Positions 43,750 through 56,430 are shown, counted from the stretch's first letter. The stretch: 64,000 nt of DNA from Heterocephalus glaber (GCF_000247695.1 NW_004624730.1:38700568-38764567), one strand, 5' to 3'. Notes: a model not told the origin generated them from the sequence alone. A program made the numbers and translations.

Positions 43750-45170
43750 TTTTCTGAGGTGGACAGGGAACAGGTTTGCCTAGGCTACCTCTTGGCTGGC
43801 TCTCAGTATGTGCTCCAAGTCATGAATCCCTGCTGATTCTGTGGAAGGAGGACAGATACATGCGTATGGCTCGTTTTACTTCAAAATAGAGTAAAATTAT
43901 AGATGGATGGAGGTATAGCTATATAGATATTCATTGTTTTTGTTGTTGTTGTAAAAGTCAGATGCTAAGGAGATTGCTTTTTTGTCATTATTGTTGTTTT
44001 ACACATTTATCTTTATTCTCTTCCTTCTGTCACAAAGGATTTGAAATATGCAGCTATGAGACCCGATAGAGGTTCTCACTTAATCTTGTAGGCAGGATTT
44101 TTTTTTTAAACAGGAGAATAGGGTGATAGGGTCTCCTTGTTCAAAGATGATTAAAAATTAAGCATAGTACTTGCTTCTGATTAATCTGTATTTACTTAAG
44201 TGAATGTATTTTTGATTGTCTACTGTCTAGGGTTAAAAACGGGATCAAAGCATGATTTTTTTTTGAAAAGTTGAGGGCTATTTCCAAACTTGAGGGCAAA
44301 TATGGTGAAAATAGGTAATTTAAATGTGTGTGTATGTGTTTTTAAAGAAGTAAATTACCTCTGCCAGCAGATTTTATGGCTTTTTGGCAGAGATAATTTG
44401 CTCCAATATGGTTTCCAAATTGAGGTAAATTACTCCTTTTACAAAGTTAAATTTTCCTAGAAGAGTTAAACATTTCATCTTTGAGAAGAATAGCTTATTA
44501 AAATATTGAAAGCTTTTCATTTGTTGAACAAGCAATGTGAAGCTTTGTTTGGTGGGGGAAGAAAAGAGATACAAAGACAAGTCTTGCTTAGCCAGAGGGA
44601 AAAATCCAACACTTGGGGGAATGAAAAGAGGCAAACTGCAAGATAAGATGAAAGAAGGAAGGTAGGAAGATACCCAAGACATATCCTGACTTTGTTTATA
44701 TCCTTAGGATGAGCCTTGCTGAGGCCTAGTCAAGACTTTCCATTCTCTTTCAAATATAAGGCCTGGTTTTGCTCTTTATAGAAAATAAGTTCATTGTTGT
44801 TTTTGACATCATGTCAATTTTTCTCCTTAAGGGATAGATAATTAGAACTCTGAGGAAGAAAAGGTCCTATGTTCTGTTTTATAGATAATCATTTTCTGAA
44901 CCATCAAGTGTAATTCAGCTTCAATCTTCAGGGAAAATGAAGATTAGAATTTATTAAACTCTGGGAATTTAATGTTCATCACTAGTGTTTCATAAAGGAG
45001 AATGCCAGCTATTATCCTTCCTTAGAAGGAAATGGTAATAAGAAACCATTTTAAGAAGTAAGATTTATGGCAATATTAGGAACTAGAAAAGCTATGGCAG
45101 CTGAGCATCCATGACAATCAGGGCAACTGGGGCATCTGAGTTGTTCTTGTGCTCTTTTGTCTTATAAGAA
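43750..45170. other. Unique DNA, nothing recognised
   Basis: No supported gene; the 102-codon minus-strand frame at 44374-44682 has no known domain. Confidence 0.5.
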
Positions 45171-45181
45171 AACAACAATGG

Positions 45182-45270
45182 GCTGGGGATTTAGCTCAGT
45201 GGTACCGCTGCTTGCCTCGGAAGTGTAAGGTCCCAAATTCAATCCCTAGTACCAAAACAACAACAACAAC
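45182..45270 (+). mobile_element. ID SINE with (CAA)n tail
   Basis: ggctggggatttagctcagt to caatccctagtacc, followed by a CAA-repeat tail in place of pure poly(A). The duplication AACAACAATGG occurs at 45171-45181 and 45271-45281. Confidence 0.92.
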
Positions 45271-45284
45271 AACAACAATGGCCA

Positions 45285-45860
45285 CCAATTTTTGTAAGTG
45301 TACCCATGCCCTAAAAGCAAATAAGTAAAAAATTTACTCATTAAATGAAATATGTATTTTAATGAAATATGTTAATCTCTGACAAAGATAATTTATTGAA
45401 AAGATAGCAGCTAAAGAGCTTTCCTTATTCTTTTCATAACTCTTCTCCTCCCCATATAAAATACTCATATTTGAATAGTCTGTTGACTCAGGACAGAGTA
45501 GGTTGGTAATCTTGTCTTTACCTAAGTCATCCAAGGAGGTGAATAACCCAAATACAAAATGTCAGCCCCTTAGGCTAGAAAAATCCAATGGTGTCTAAGT
45601 AGGTAAAGTTCATCCAACTCATTACCTTTAAACAAACTGGCTGGGAAGGTCCTAACTTTTCAATGACTGTGCAGTCAGCATCTATGCTTTTTAATGTTCA
45701 GTTGTATTCTGTGGATAGTTTGTCATCTATAAAGTTACTTCAGGTAGTTTACTGTAGAATTTATGTTTAAAATATTACACTTTACAAATTCTGTTTCTGT
45801 GGTGTTCACTCAAAGCAGTGTAATTTCTCCAATTAAGTGAAAACATATTCTTTAGGGTAC
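45285..45860. other. Unique DNA, nothing recognised
   Basis: No supported feature. Confidence 0.5.
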
Positions 45861-45861
45861 T

Positions 45862-46285
45862 GGTTTATTTCTTGTGGCTGCTCGTATAAATTACCATAAA
45901 GTTTGTGGCTTAAAATAATAGAAATTTATTCTTGCACAGTTCTGGAGGCTAATGTCTGAAATCAGGGTGTTGGCAGAGCCACACTCTCTACCAATGCTCT
46001 AGGGAACATATTCCCCATTTTCTTTCAGCTTCTCGTGGCTTCTGTCACTTGTTGGCTTGCAGCTGCATGACTCTGTTCTTTGTCTTTGTGGTCACATTGT
46101 TACCTACTCTTTTGTCTGAAAACTTCTTCAGCTCGCATTTAAGGTACACCTGGATAATCCAGGATAAAATCCTCAAGATGCTTATTTTAATCACATTTTC
46201 TGCCATATAAGGTAATATGGGTTCTGGGGATTAGGACCTGGATGAGTCTTTTTGAGGGCCACTATTCAGTTTTAGTAAATACTTC
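45862..46285 (-). mobile_element. MLT1-like MaLR LTR, reverse orientation
   Basis: It starts 'tgtggctgctcgtataaatt accataaagtttgtggcttaa' and continues 'gaaatttattcttgcacagt tctggaggc'. It ends 'gttctggggattaggacctg', the reverse complement pattern of MLT1-type LTRs. Confidence 0.7.
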
Positions 46286-46289
46286 ATCC

Positions 46290-48175
46290 ATTTTATTGGT
46301 CCAAAACATATAGCATGTTCATTCTACCTATTTTACCTGCATTGAAACTATGCCATTCTAAAATTCTGGTAGATATAGAGGGAAGTGAATATGTAAACTT
46401 TTATCTTTTTCAATAATCAACCTAAATTTAATTATTCATGCTATGGATTGTACTATCAAATAAAAAGTAGAAAATCTGAAAGATAATCCCAATGTGATTT
46501 GTAATTGACCTTAGTCAACTATTGTGTTAAAAAATATTAAAATCATTAACATTTAAAAATCATGTTTAACATCATTTATGTATTGGAAAATACTGAGTGT
46601 AAGGGAGACATTTGGATTATGCTGAATGGATGTTGAAAATAATTGGAAATCTTCAAAATAGTTGAAAGCAATTTATTTGGGATTGAAATATTGTCAGTAA
46701 AATCTGTAAATAACATAAATTATGAGCAAGTTAGCAGGAGTGTTTCGATACAAAGTACATGTAAAAGATAGATTGCATGGGATTTGTTTCTGATTTAATT
46801 CATTTTTCAGAGGCCAAAAAGTATTTGTTTTCACAGTATTCAATAAGAAGGGAACATATAATGTCAAACTTTAACCTTTCTCTGCCTAAAACTGGACTTC
46901 TCTACACAAATGAGTATTTATATTATAATCAAAAATCCACATCAACCAGTTGGTGACCACAGTGTCAAGTTAGTCTATACATAACTACTGATGAGGTTTA
47001 ATGGATTTTGGATGCTCTTGGTGTGCTAGGCAAGTGGTGCTGAGTTATTTAGAGAGGTCTTTTTTTCAGACATATCATTTATGTTAAACTGCTTAGATAT
47101 CTTGTCCTTGTTGTATGGTTCAGTTCATTTAAAAATGAAGACTGGAGCCTGAGGCCACCCTAGTTGTCCATATTTACAGAGTTCATCCTGAAGCCAGGGG
47201 ATATATTTCTAGGAACTGTCCTTAGATTCTTGGCTGGGTAGTGTTTTCCTAGTGCTTCTGGAAAGATGTAAAATTAGTGGAATGTACAAGAAAAGGTGTT
47301 TTTAGGATATACCTATTTGAGTGCCAAAAAGGATATGTGTAGGGAACAGTGAAATAGAAGAATGATTCATTGAATCCTAATGATGAAAGGCCTAGAGTAC
47401 TAGTTTTAGAAATGTGGACTTTCTTTCACTGATCCTCTCCCTCTCATTCAATCTCTTCTCCCTTATTTACTTATTTCATTTTATTTACTTAGATTGTTTC
47501 TGTAGTTGATCATTCCATAATAATTTCATCTGTTTTTAAACAAATTTCTGAAACTCCTTTCCAAAAGTATATTTTGATTTTTGATTCTAAATTTTCTATC
47601 CTCTACTTAGTTGAAAGCAACAAACAAAAAGCCTTGGGTTTTATATTTTAAATTACTGCCACTTTAACAGAAAGAGGTTAAGATTCCTGATGTTACTCTT
47701 CTTTTTAAAATGCCTCATGTTTCTAGGCGAAATATGGAAATTTTGCTTCCAAAAGGTCATGGTTTCTTCGTTCTAATTACATTCTTTGAAATTCTGACAG
47801 CGTGGGTCCTGAAAATTATACTACCCTCCTTCTTAAATGTAGTTTTCATAAAATTCATCTCATTTTATGCTTTCTTTGAACAGAATTTAGGACTTCAACA
47901 ATTGTTCATAAAAACTACAGGTTTAGAATTTTAAAAACTAGAATTCTTGCTTTGTTATACAATTAAAATTATTTTGGTTGTGTTTCTGGTTGAATCATCT
48001 AAGTCACACTGTGACTAAGAAGTGTAATTAAGATGGCTGCTTTAAAATATAATGTAGAAAACAATCATTTCTTGCCTTTCATCTTGGAACTGGGACCATA
48101 TGATTTTCTGAACTTCATATGTCTAAACGGTTGTTTTTCTATGTGGATTCCATTCATATTTTACTGTCTATTCAT
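46290..48175. other. Unique DNA, nothing recognised
   Basis: AT-rich sequence without recognisable genes or repeats. Confidence 0.5.
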
Positions 48176-48179
48176 TCTT

Positions 48180-48310
48180 TTATATTGAATATCTATTCTA
48201 TACTAGCCTTGGGAATACAGAAGTGGAAGGCATGGACCTTGACTTTAAAGAGAGTTGAAGGCTTGTGTGACAGACAGGCATATAACAAATAATTATAGCC
48301 CACAATAATA
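48180..48310 (+). repeat. Ancient mammalian-wide repeat fragment
   Basis: 'atatctattctatactagcc', 'gggaatacagaag' and 'gacagacaggcatataac' follow the same old repeat pattern as 6690-6790 and 56940-57010. Confidence 0.45.
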
Positions 48311-48314
48311 AATG

Positions 48315-50090
48315 CCATTATAATTATAAGACAAAGTCCTTCTTGTGGCATAAACCCTGTAACCCACATTCTGCAACTGATTTCTCCTTGTCAGTCTGTC
48401 TGTTTTTCAAATACATCCATGTGCATATTGCTTATGCTTTTTACTTTCAGATTTCCCCATTTTTGGAATGGAAGCCTTTTGCAGTGATTATTTCCTTTCC
48501 TGACTTTTTGGCAGCCCCCTTCAATATATCAGCTTTACCTTTAAATGTTAACAAAGAGAAAAATAAGGTGTCTTATAAATTATATGTGAAATATTTAGCA
48601 TGCTTCAGTTGATATTTAAAATGGCAGAACCCATTGTCTTAAAAATTATTTATGCCATAAAATGTGGAGCTTTTTTGGAATATAGGATTAGGTGGGGATT
48701 TATGTGAATATATGAAAGAAGAAAATAGTACCTCCATTTTAAGACAAATAACTTTCAAAGCAGCTTCAAGTGTAATGGTCACAGTAAAGTCTTATATTCT
48801 CATATTTTATTTGTTTTTAAAATAAAAGGGAATACATCACCCTTGCAAAAGGGAGAGATCGTCTCCTTTACTTATTTGTTATATTTTATATAAAAATTAC
48901 AAGGCTTAAGAAGGCGTTTACTAAAAAATGAAGCATATGTAAATAAAATACAAGATTATATATGTAGATAATTTATTTGTTTAAGTTCTGAGTGAAGTAC
49001 TGAAAACTTGAGAAATAGCACTAGTTCTCTGACCTTCCCCATTTGTCATAAGAAGTTGGTGTAGTAGACATTTGATGTCTGCCAAGTTTCTGTTTCTCCC
49101 TCTTTTTGGAAGAGTTGCTGCATTACCTTTTTTGGTTCTCTTATTCAGGTAGGTCCAGTCTAGTTCAATCTTTTTTGAGGAATGTGCATATGACCTAGCC
49201 CAGGTCAATGAACATGTACTTTCTCTGGCCACTGTAGTAAGGTAAGGTGGGCAAATGACCTAGGCTGAGTGGATTAGAAGTCAATTTCTGGGCTTTGGAG
49301 GTATTAAGGCGAAAATTATTTCTCATAAAATTCCTAAGTAGAATGAAAAGCTGAAGATCTTCCACATGGAGAACTTCCACATGCAGATAACTAGAGACAT
49401 AGGCTATGCAGAGAAAAGCAGACCTGTTATATGTATGGATATACCACTGGATTTTCACATAATTGATCAATAAAGGCTTTTGTGTTGTTATTGTCTTCTT
49501 ATGCTAGTTTTAATTGTTCTTTTTGTGTCATATGTAAGTCATACAGTCCAGGCTAATTCATTTGGGTAAGCTAACCTCCAAGTCCATTCTAATTTCCATA
49601 TAATTCGATTTTCTGCTTTTAGTACATTCAAGTTAGATTACTAACTGAATGAGTTTAGACACATAATAACTGGATATTCTGAAAAGACTACTCCATTTGA
49701 GAAACATCAATGGAAGAGTTAAGAGTAATTGTCCTACGTTTTGGTCTCATTTATGTTTTTTATAGCCTACTACACTCTGTGAGTTTTACTTATTGTTGGT
49801 CTACCAGTATTCATTCTTACTAGGGCCTGTAAAATAAGACAAAAAGAGAAACATTGCTTTATAGTAGAAATGATAAGCAAAAATTATCCCTTTCTGAATC
49901 ACATACAGAAGTGATCACTTTCTGAGCTACTCTTACCCCTTGGTTAATAAATGTGTTTTGTGATGGTGACTTTTGAAGAATGCTACATGCACCTGAAGAG
50001 AAAGTAAGTACCTGAGGGATGCCTGATGAAACTATGTTTGTAAGAGGGTTCCTGAGGTAGTGAAATAGAATGGGAAGAACTTGAATGCAG
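48315..50090. other. Unique DNA, nothing recognised
   Basis: Frames of 83-91 codons (48343-48612, 48981-49232, 49195-49470) have no known domain. I see no splice-flanked exon pattern strong enough to report. Confidence 0.45.
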
Positions 50091-50094
50091 AATC

Positions 50095-50240
50095 TCCAAG
50101 TAAGAGTGTTGACTTTATATTTTAGTTAGCTATAACCTTGATCATGTGAAACCCCCTTCCCCCTTTTAAATGGTTGGGTTGTTGTGAGGATGATGTGTTA
50201 CTGTACGTGTGAAAGCATTTTATGTACAAACCCTGCTAGA
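50095..50240 (+). repeat. MIR SINE
   Basis: 'cttttaaatggttgggttgt', 'tgtgaggatgatgtgtta' and 'gtgaaagcattttatgta' match the MIR core and 3' region in order. Confidence 0.6.
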
Positions 50241-50244
50241 GGGC

Positions 50245-50855
50245 TGAAATCATTTGAGAATGAAGGAGCTTTGCTTATTTGGTGAGTTTCATTGATGTGT
50301 TTGTAGCAGAAGCAACAGATTGGAAAATACTGGGAGATAAGATTACACATGTAGATAGTTTCAGATTTTGAAGTCTGGACTGAGGAGTTATGTTTGTTTA
50401 AAAATAAAGAAGCAAGTATTTGTAACTTCCAGGTGCCTTTCTCCAAATCATTTAAAAAACTTTTCCCTTTTCTTTTCATTTCTACAGGGAGTACAAGATT
50501 TTAACTCACCTTGTGGATGTCAGTATGTTCTACGTCTGACATTTTGTTGCCACATTTATCTTTGTAAAAATAATATACTGTAATTATATAAAGAAGATAG
50601 TTTGATATAGTGACTGATAGAATACGAGAATGAATAATAAGGATGTGTAAAAGTGTTTCTGAGAGACTAAGACAGTGGTGGTGATATTTACAGAAGGAAA
50701 CAGATTGGTAAGGGGCTCATGATGAGGTGATAAGACATCCAGGTGTATTTTGCACAGGAATTTGTACATTTAAGAATAGCATCTGGGTAGTGGAATCTCT
50801 GAATAGACTTGGAATGTATACTCATTGAATTTTGTATTTTAAAGGGTCTGTTCAT
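50245..50855. other. Unique DNA, nothing recognised
   Basis: No supported gene. Confidence 0.5.
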
Positions 50856-50857
50856 TT

Positions 50858-51073
50858 GGGCTATATAATAAAAGATGACAGACTAGGTGGTTTAAAAACA
50901 AAACATTTATTTCTTATTATTTTGAAGGTTGAGCTGCCTAAGATCAAGGAGGTTGTTTCTTTCATGTATTTTCCTATAAGAACACTAGTCTCATGTTCTA
51001 CCTGCATGGCCTCACCCTTCCCAAAGGCCTCACCTGCAAATACCATAACATTAGGAATTAGGGCTTTCAACAT
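50858..51073 (-). mobile_element. MLT1-like MaLR LTR, part 1
   Basis: 'aaaagatgacagactaggtg gttta', 'acatttatttcttattattt' and 'aggaattagggctttcaaca' are reversed MLT1-type landmarks. The sequence breaks at about 51073 and resumes at about 53373 with 'attaattttgggggagacac', the next expected segment. Confidence 0.7.
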
Positions 51074-51432
51074 TGATAGGTCTCATCCCTGTTTGCCCCC
51101 AGCTGCCTAACCTCCCAGAGTGACTGTTCCTAGGTGCCTGAGCCCGAAAACAATGCTCTCACATCTTATTGCTACCTGACACAACATGCTGTATCTGACA
51201 CAACAAAACGTTAGCTGTTGCTCTGTCAGCCATTGTCATGTAGCTGTTGCTACTCAGCTAGTCTCGCTTCACTGATCCCACATTCTCCCATCCCCCTAAC
51301 TTTATCTATAAAACCCAGCTCAAAAAACTTGACCCAGACTCTCCTTTGAAATTATTCCAAGCAAGTCTTGCTTAGAACCCCAAATTTAGTCTGGCTGTGT
51401 TCTTTTACTGGATCATCACCATTTACCTAACA
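51074..51432 (+). repeat. ERV 5' LTR
   Basis: It begins TGATAGG directly after MLT1 sequence and ends CTAACA (51432), two bases before the primer site. A TATAAAA box at about 51306-51312 is consistent with an LTR promoter. The end positions are inferred from TG/CA termini and the primer site. Confidence 0.6.
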
Positions 51433-51434
51433 TC

Positions 51435-51452
51435 TGGTGCTGAAAACCTGGA
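51435..51452 (+). promoter_or_regulatory. Retroviral primer binding site, tRNA-Phe-like
   Basis: TGGTGCTGAAAACCTGGA agrees at about 14 of 18 positions with the complement of the 3' end of tRNA-Phe (TGGTGCCGAAACCCGGGA), and it lies two bases after the LTR end. Confidence 0.6.
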
Positions 51453-52299
51453 AGGTGGCAGTCTAGAGCCCTCCACACCCAAGTGTGGCTCCCCCGTCTC
51501 AACCCCTTCTGGGTGATAAGAAACAGTGACCTCAGTACTTTTAGCCCACTGCTTCCTGATATCTGCCTAAATCTTACTTCTCAAGACTGTAGGGTAAGTT
51601 CTCCTGGGAAGCAGTTGAGGATGTCCATCAAGTCCTAATTAGGCCCAATCTCCAGCTTTGGCCCGGGTGCAATGGACCTATCTGGCTTTCTTTCTTCGTC
51701 AGGGGGTTGCTTCTTTTGATCTCAATTGCCATTCTTCCCATTGGACATTCTGAGCCCTGACCTACCATGAGAAGAACTGCCTCTGTCACTCCTAAAAACA
51801 CCCACTCTAGGGTACTTCTTCAATAACCTGTCTCAGCTTGGTCTCCAATCTTATCTCAAGCCAAAATACTTCATCTTTTTCTATGATGTGGATGGGCCAC
51901 TTTACAAGCTGAATAATGGCTATGTTTGGCCAGAACACCATTGGTTCGATTTTCTAACTTTTTGACTATTTTTCCAGAGTTCAGGCAGATGGGAAGAAGT
52001 TCCTTATGATAGGCCGTTTCCACCTTCTGACCTCATCTTTCTCTCTGTTCATTCTGTTCTACATGCCAGCCTTTGGCCCCAGATTCTTCCTCACACAAAA
52101 ACTTTGATTCTGCAAACAGACCTCCCACTCTGTGCCCCTTGCTCTCTCCTTTGTCACCTGTGACCTCATCTTCTTCCCAACAGACCATCTCTGCTGGGTC
52201 CTCTGACCCAAACCTCTCTCTTCTTTGTGAGAGGTTGCCAGCACTAATGGCCCTACCCACGTCCACATCCCATTCTCCCTCTCCAGTCTCTCCCTAATA

Positions 52300-53230
52300 G
52301 AAGCTTGCCTCAGTTCCTTGTCATCAAACCATTCACATTACATTAAGGAATTCAGTCATCTCACTTGCTCCTTTTATCTCCTGGCACAGTATTCATATCA
52401 TTTTCACTATCACTGTCCTCCCCCTATAAGTTTGGACAATGGCTGTCCATACAGCTAATGAGACCCACACCCAAGATGATCACAGACCCAGGGACATTTG
52501 CTGTTCCTAGACCAGAACCTAGATGGAGCCACGAACCCGGTTGCAGAGATTGGGGAAAATGCCAAAACTATCCAGTACATTCTCACCAGTCTAGACAGGG
52601 ACACCATTAAGTCCATCAACTTTGACAACCCCCAGAAATCTATCAAGACCCCTGAGAAATCCCAACCCAGTTTATGGCCTGTCTTGCAGAGGCACTAAAA
52701 GCCCACACCTGCTTAGATCCCTCCTCAGCTGGGACAATTGCTTTTTTAAATTTCATTTTCCAGGCAGCCCCTAGCATCAGGGCAAAGCTCAAAACATTTT
52801 TGGATGGTCCTCAAATCTCTATGGCTTATTTCATAACCCCTACCTTCAGGGTGTACCAAAAACTGAGAACTTGACAAGCCTCCAGAAAGGCCTCCAATAA
52901 ATTTGCCCTCCAGCTTCTCACAACAGTCTGTCCAGGCCAGTTACCAAAACAAAAATCTAAACGCCCTGGGCCTTGCTTTCTATGAGGCAGAATGGGACTC
53001 TGGACAAAGCAATTCCCAAATCCATGGACCCCCACAAAATCCTGTCCCCTGTGTGGCTTAGAGGGCCTCTGGAAGTTGGAATGTCCCCACTCCAAAATGA
53101 GAGTGGGAGCATCCACTCCCATGTGTGGCACTGCTGACCAAATAGAACCTGTTCTTCTAGGTGAAGACTGACAGGGACTGTGGCTCTTGTATCCCCAGCC
53201 CATCTCCACAAAAGGGCCCAAGGTAATTCT
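52300..53230 (+). pseudogene. ERV gag remnant with defective zinc knuckle
   Basis: Broken plus-strand frames with gag-like composition. The nucleocapsid zinc knuckle is visible at 53043-53084 as CPLCGLEGLWKLEC, spacing C-x2-C-x4-(H)-x4-C. The expected His is Leu (codon CTC at 53067-53069), so it could not bind zinc normally. Stops occur upstream (for example just after 52870) and downstream. No protease or polymerase motif could be confirmed. Confidence 0.7.
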
Positions 53231-53372
53231 TCTGATGGAGGCTAAGTTTGTCTCATTTCTCCTTACACAGAGGCCACTTATTCCTCTTTGTCAGCATTCT
53301 TGGGACCTACAGTTAAATCTTCAATATTGGTAGTGGGAGTTGATGACCAGCCTTTTCATTCCTATATGATGG

Positions 53373-53415
53373 CATATTAATTTTGGGGGAGACACAAACA
53401 TGCAGTCCATAAGAA
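53373..53415 (-). mobile_element. MLT1-like MaLR LTR, part 2
   Basis: 'attaattttgggggagacac' and 'aaacatgcagtccataa' complete the LTR begun at 50858; together they bracket the ERV insertion. Confidence 0.65.
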
Positions 53416-53894
53416 GTCCTTGAGATATCATTTGACTTTGATTTTTTAAATACTTGCTTGAAAAGTTGAAAGAACTTTTTCAGCTAAGACGTTGAAAAGT
53501 TCAAAGTGGGAGGTAACATAGTATATTGATAGTGGTATAGTTAGAATCTTAATTTGCTGACCCCAAGCTAGTGTTTTTTCTTGTTCATACAGACTTCCCC
53601 TGGCATCAGATTACAATGGAAGCTGTAAAGGTAGAGTAAGGGTTATAATGAGGCCCAACTATACGCTAGGCAGAACACAGTATAATTTCTTTTTGTTGCC
53701 TGCAGGCAACTCTGAAGATACTGATAGCATAGACATGAAAAAGCCAAATTAGACCATTTAGATAGGATGGATGACAAGGAAAAACTGGCCTATGAAGACT
53801 TGGCAGCTGATATACAGAAGTATGAGGTCATTCTTATTTTCATGCCAATTGGCTCTTAAAGCAGTAGAATATGATCTATCTTTAAAAAATTTAT
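53416..53894. other. Unique DNA, nothing recognised
   Basis: No supported feature. Confidence 0.5.
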
Positions 53895-53977
53895 GGGGCT
53901 GGGGATTTAGCTCAGTGGTTCTGCCGCCTGCCTTGCAAGTGCAAGGACCTGAGTTTGATCCCCTGTACCAAAAAAAT
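53895..53977 (+). mobile_element. ID SINE
   Basis: ggggctggggatttagctca to gatcccctgtacc, with a short poly(A). A-rich words aaaaaatttat and aaaaaattat on the two sides suggest a target duplication in low-complexity sequence. Confidence 0.93.
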
Positions 53978-53984
53978 TATTCTC

Positions 53985-54400
53985 TCTTTAATGTGTAATA
54001 GCTGTACATATTTAAGGGGTACATCATGATATCTCAATACATGCGCACATTGTATAATAATCAGATCAAGGTAATTAGTATTTCTATCTCCTTTTTTATG
54101 TTTGGAGCCTTTGAACTCTCTCTTACAGTAATTCATAAAATGCGTAATACATTACTGTGAACTCGAGTCACTCTACTCTGCTATAGAACATTAAGACTTA
54201 TTTCTTCTGAGTGTGTTTTGGTATGTGTTCTCCAACCTCTCTCCATCCCTCCTCCCTTCTATCCTTCTTGCCTTCTAGTAATTACTATTCTACTTTGAGA
54301 TCAACTTTTTTTTAGCATCTATGTATGAAAAAGAATGTTTATTTCACTTAATGTAATGTCTTCCATAGACCATGAGTTTTGATTCTAAACTGTCTTGTTT
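53985..54400 (-). mobile_element. Old L1 3' UTR fragment
   Basis: 'gtgtaatagctgtacatatt', 'aaggggtacatcatgatatc' and 'cacattgtataataatcaga tcaaggtaatt' are reversed landmarks of L1MA-type 3' UTRs. Confidence 0.7.
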
Positions 54401-54407
54401 TTGATTT

Positions 54408-54515
54408 CTGGTGTTGCTTTCTATTTGTGAGACCTTTAAGTTTCATTTTCCTAATCTGTAAAATGGCAGTAACAGCAGCAAAAGCTACTTCATATGGTTA
54501 TTGTACACATTGATT
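54408..54515 (+). repeat. MIR SINE fragment
   Basis: 'cattttcctaatctgtaaaa', 'tggcagtaacagcagc' and 'ctacttcatatggttattgt' match MIR in order. Confidence 0.65.
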
Positions 54516-54519
54516 ATAC

Positions 54520-54985
54520 TTGTTTCTGGTTGCTGCTATAATAGATTGCAAAAATATTTAGTGACTTAATACAGCAGTAGTTTATTATTACAGTTTTGGA
54601 GATTAGACCTCCCAAAATGGATTTTTTTGGTTCATTTATGGTGTCAGCAAGGCTGTGGTCCCCTTGAAGGCTCTAGGGGAGAATTCACTCTTTGATTTTT
54701 CAGCTTCTAGGGACTGCCAACATTCCTTGGCTCACAGCCCCTTCCTAGCAATGGCATCACCTTAACTTCTACATCCATTGTCACCTTTCCTCCAGTTCTG
54801 ACATTTTTGCTTCTTCCATATAAGGACCTTTATGCCCCCCTCAATACATTGGGCTCATGTAGATGATCCAGGAGAATACTGTTATCTCAAGATCTTTAAC
54901 TTAATTACATCTGCAAACATCATCTGGAGGTGTTAGGAATTAGGATGTGAACATCTTTGGGGCCATTATTCTCCCTACAGTCTAC
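54520..54985 (-). mobile_element. MLT1-like MaLR LTR, reverse orientation
   Basis: 'ttctggttgctgctataata' and 'agtagtttattattacagtt ttggag' come first. The rest ends 'gttaggaattaggatgtgaa catctttggggcc', all in reversed MLT1 order. Confidence 0.7.
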
Positions 54986-54989
54986 CCCA

Positions 54990-56430
54990 ATGAAAATAAC
55001 ACTAATAAAGATGATGAGGAAGAGTAACTATTATTAGTATTTTACTTACTTAGAAAGTACTTTTAATATTTTATCAAAGAAAATAAATTCTTCTATCCCA
55101 AATCATGTAAGGAGAGGAAGGCTGGCCTAATTAATAAAGGGATTGAGCTTGTTATTTGATAAATGATTCCTCATCCTATTATTAAAAGACTTCCTTCACA
55201 AAGATGACTGGAATGTTTATATTAGTCCCTTTTGATGATTTAGGCATTGAAAGGCTAGCAAAAGGCAATCATATCTTCTGGAAAGAAACCAACTATCAAT
55301 GTAGCACAAGTGTGGTATTAGGAATGTCAAGAAAGGTGATGAAGGGATGTGAAACAGGACAGGTGGATTTTGATTTAGAGTAAGATGAAGGTATTTTTTA
55401 TAGCAGAGAGCCAGCATTTATGTTTGAAATCGTGATCTACCTGTTTTGCCTTGGACCTGGTGAGGGGACAGTCTTATACAAAAGATATATAGAAAGTTTT
55501 AGTCTCTATCTCTGATCCTCCACACACAATTTCAAAAAACACTAATACTACCAAACTCCTGAGTCTGTTTTTGTTATTTTTTTAAAGAGAAAACTATGGA
55601 TTCAAATGGTCATAGTCAGGAAAGTAGGAAAAAAACCCCACTTGAGTGAAGCAGCAATATAAGAAAAATGGCCATCAGCCTTTTAAAAGCATTAGTGGAA
55701 AGAATAACTCTTGCCTTAATTTTCCTTCTAATTTATTACAAATTATGGGTCTACTTAGACAAAAAATAAAGAACAGGCTGTCATTTCCATTAAAAACACA
55801 AATCAGACAAATTGTTACACAGCAGGATGACACTTGCTAATTTTGACAGCCACTCAGTGTATTCATTTACTAGCTTTTCTCAGACACAATACCTATGTGG
55901 CTTTTATTTTTTCAGACTTTCCACTAACACATTTTCACATATTTGGTGTTTTGTCAATGTGTGGCAAGAATACATTAGAATTTTCTTTAAATAAAATACC
56001 ACATGTTAAAATAGCAATTTTAAATAAAAGGATGTAGATTTTTAAAATACAGATTGTGGACACATTCAAAACACTTGATAGTAAATAAGAGCTCTCAGTT
56101 ATCTGATCCTCCCTTTACTTTCTAGCCTTCTTTCTCAGCTCCTAGGGCACTCAGTGCCAGCTAAGTTCACTCTTTTCTGCTTAGCATTTGTGTATTTCCC
56201 TTACCCCACTAACTGCCTTTTGTTATTGCATTATTCTTTCCTAAAGAAATTTAACTTCAACATTTTTGCTATCTGGAGAAAGTTTTGCTCTCATCATCCA
56301 GAGGTGAAACAGGTTTACATTTCTTATTAAAGCTCCAGCTTCAAGTTCTAGGCTTGATATAAATCATGTGTTATTCTGAGAAGTGCTCAGTACCTGTGAC
56401 TCTGAAGTTACTGGGGTGCGAGCAGGTCAC
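54990..56430. other. Unique DNA, nothing recognised
   Basis: No supported gene. Overlapping frames at 55812-56037 are at chance length. Confidence 0.5.

Larger units (their letters stand above)
51074..53372 (+). mobile_element. Truncated gammaretrovirus-like endogenous retrovirus
   Basis: A class I (gamma-like) ERV fragment inserted into a MaLR LTR. It has one LTR (51074-51432), a primer binding site and a gag-region remnant. It stops at about 53372 with no clear pol, env or 3' LTR, so most of the provirus is lost. Everything coding is broken by stops and frameshifts. No infectious or functional product can be made from it. Confidence 0.75.

Noticed and set aside
48981..49470. Two minus-strand frames of 83 and 91 codons as candidate exons
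   Set aside because: No domain, no convincing splice context and no codon pattern; the length is within chance for AT-rich DNA scanned in six frames.
52365..52874. Overlapping plus-strand frames of 63-81 codons as a possible host gene
   Set aside because: They lie between an ERV LTR and primer site and a nucleocapsid zinc knuckle, with stops between them, so they are gag remnants.
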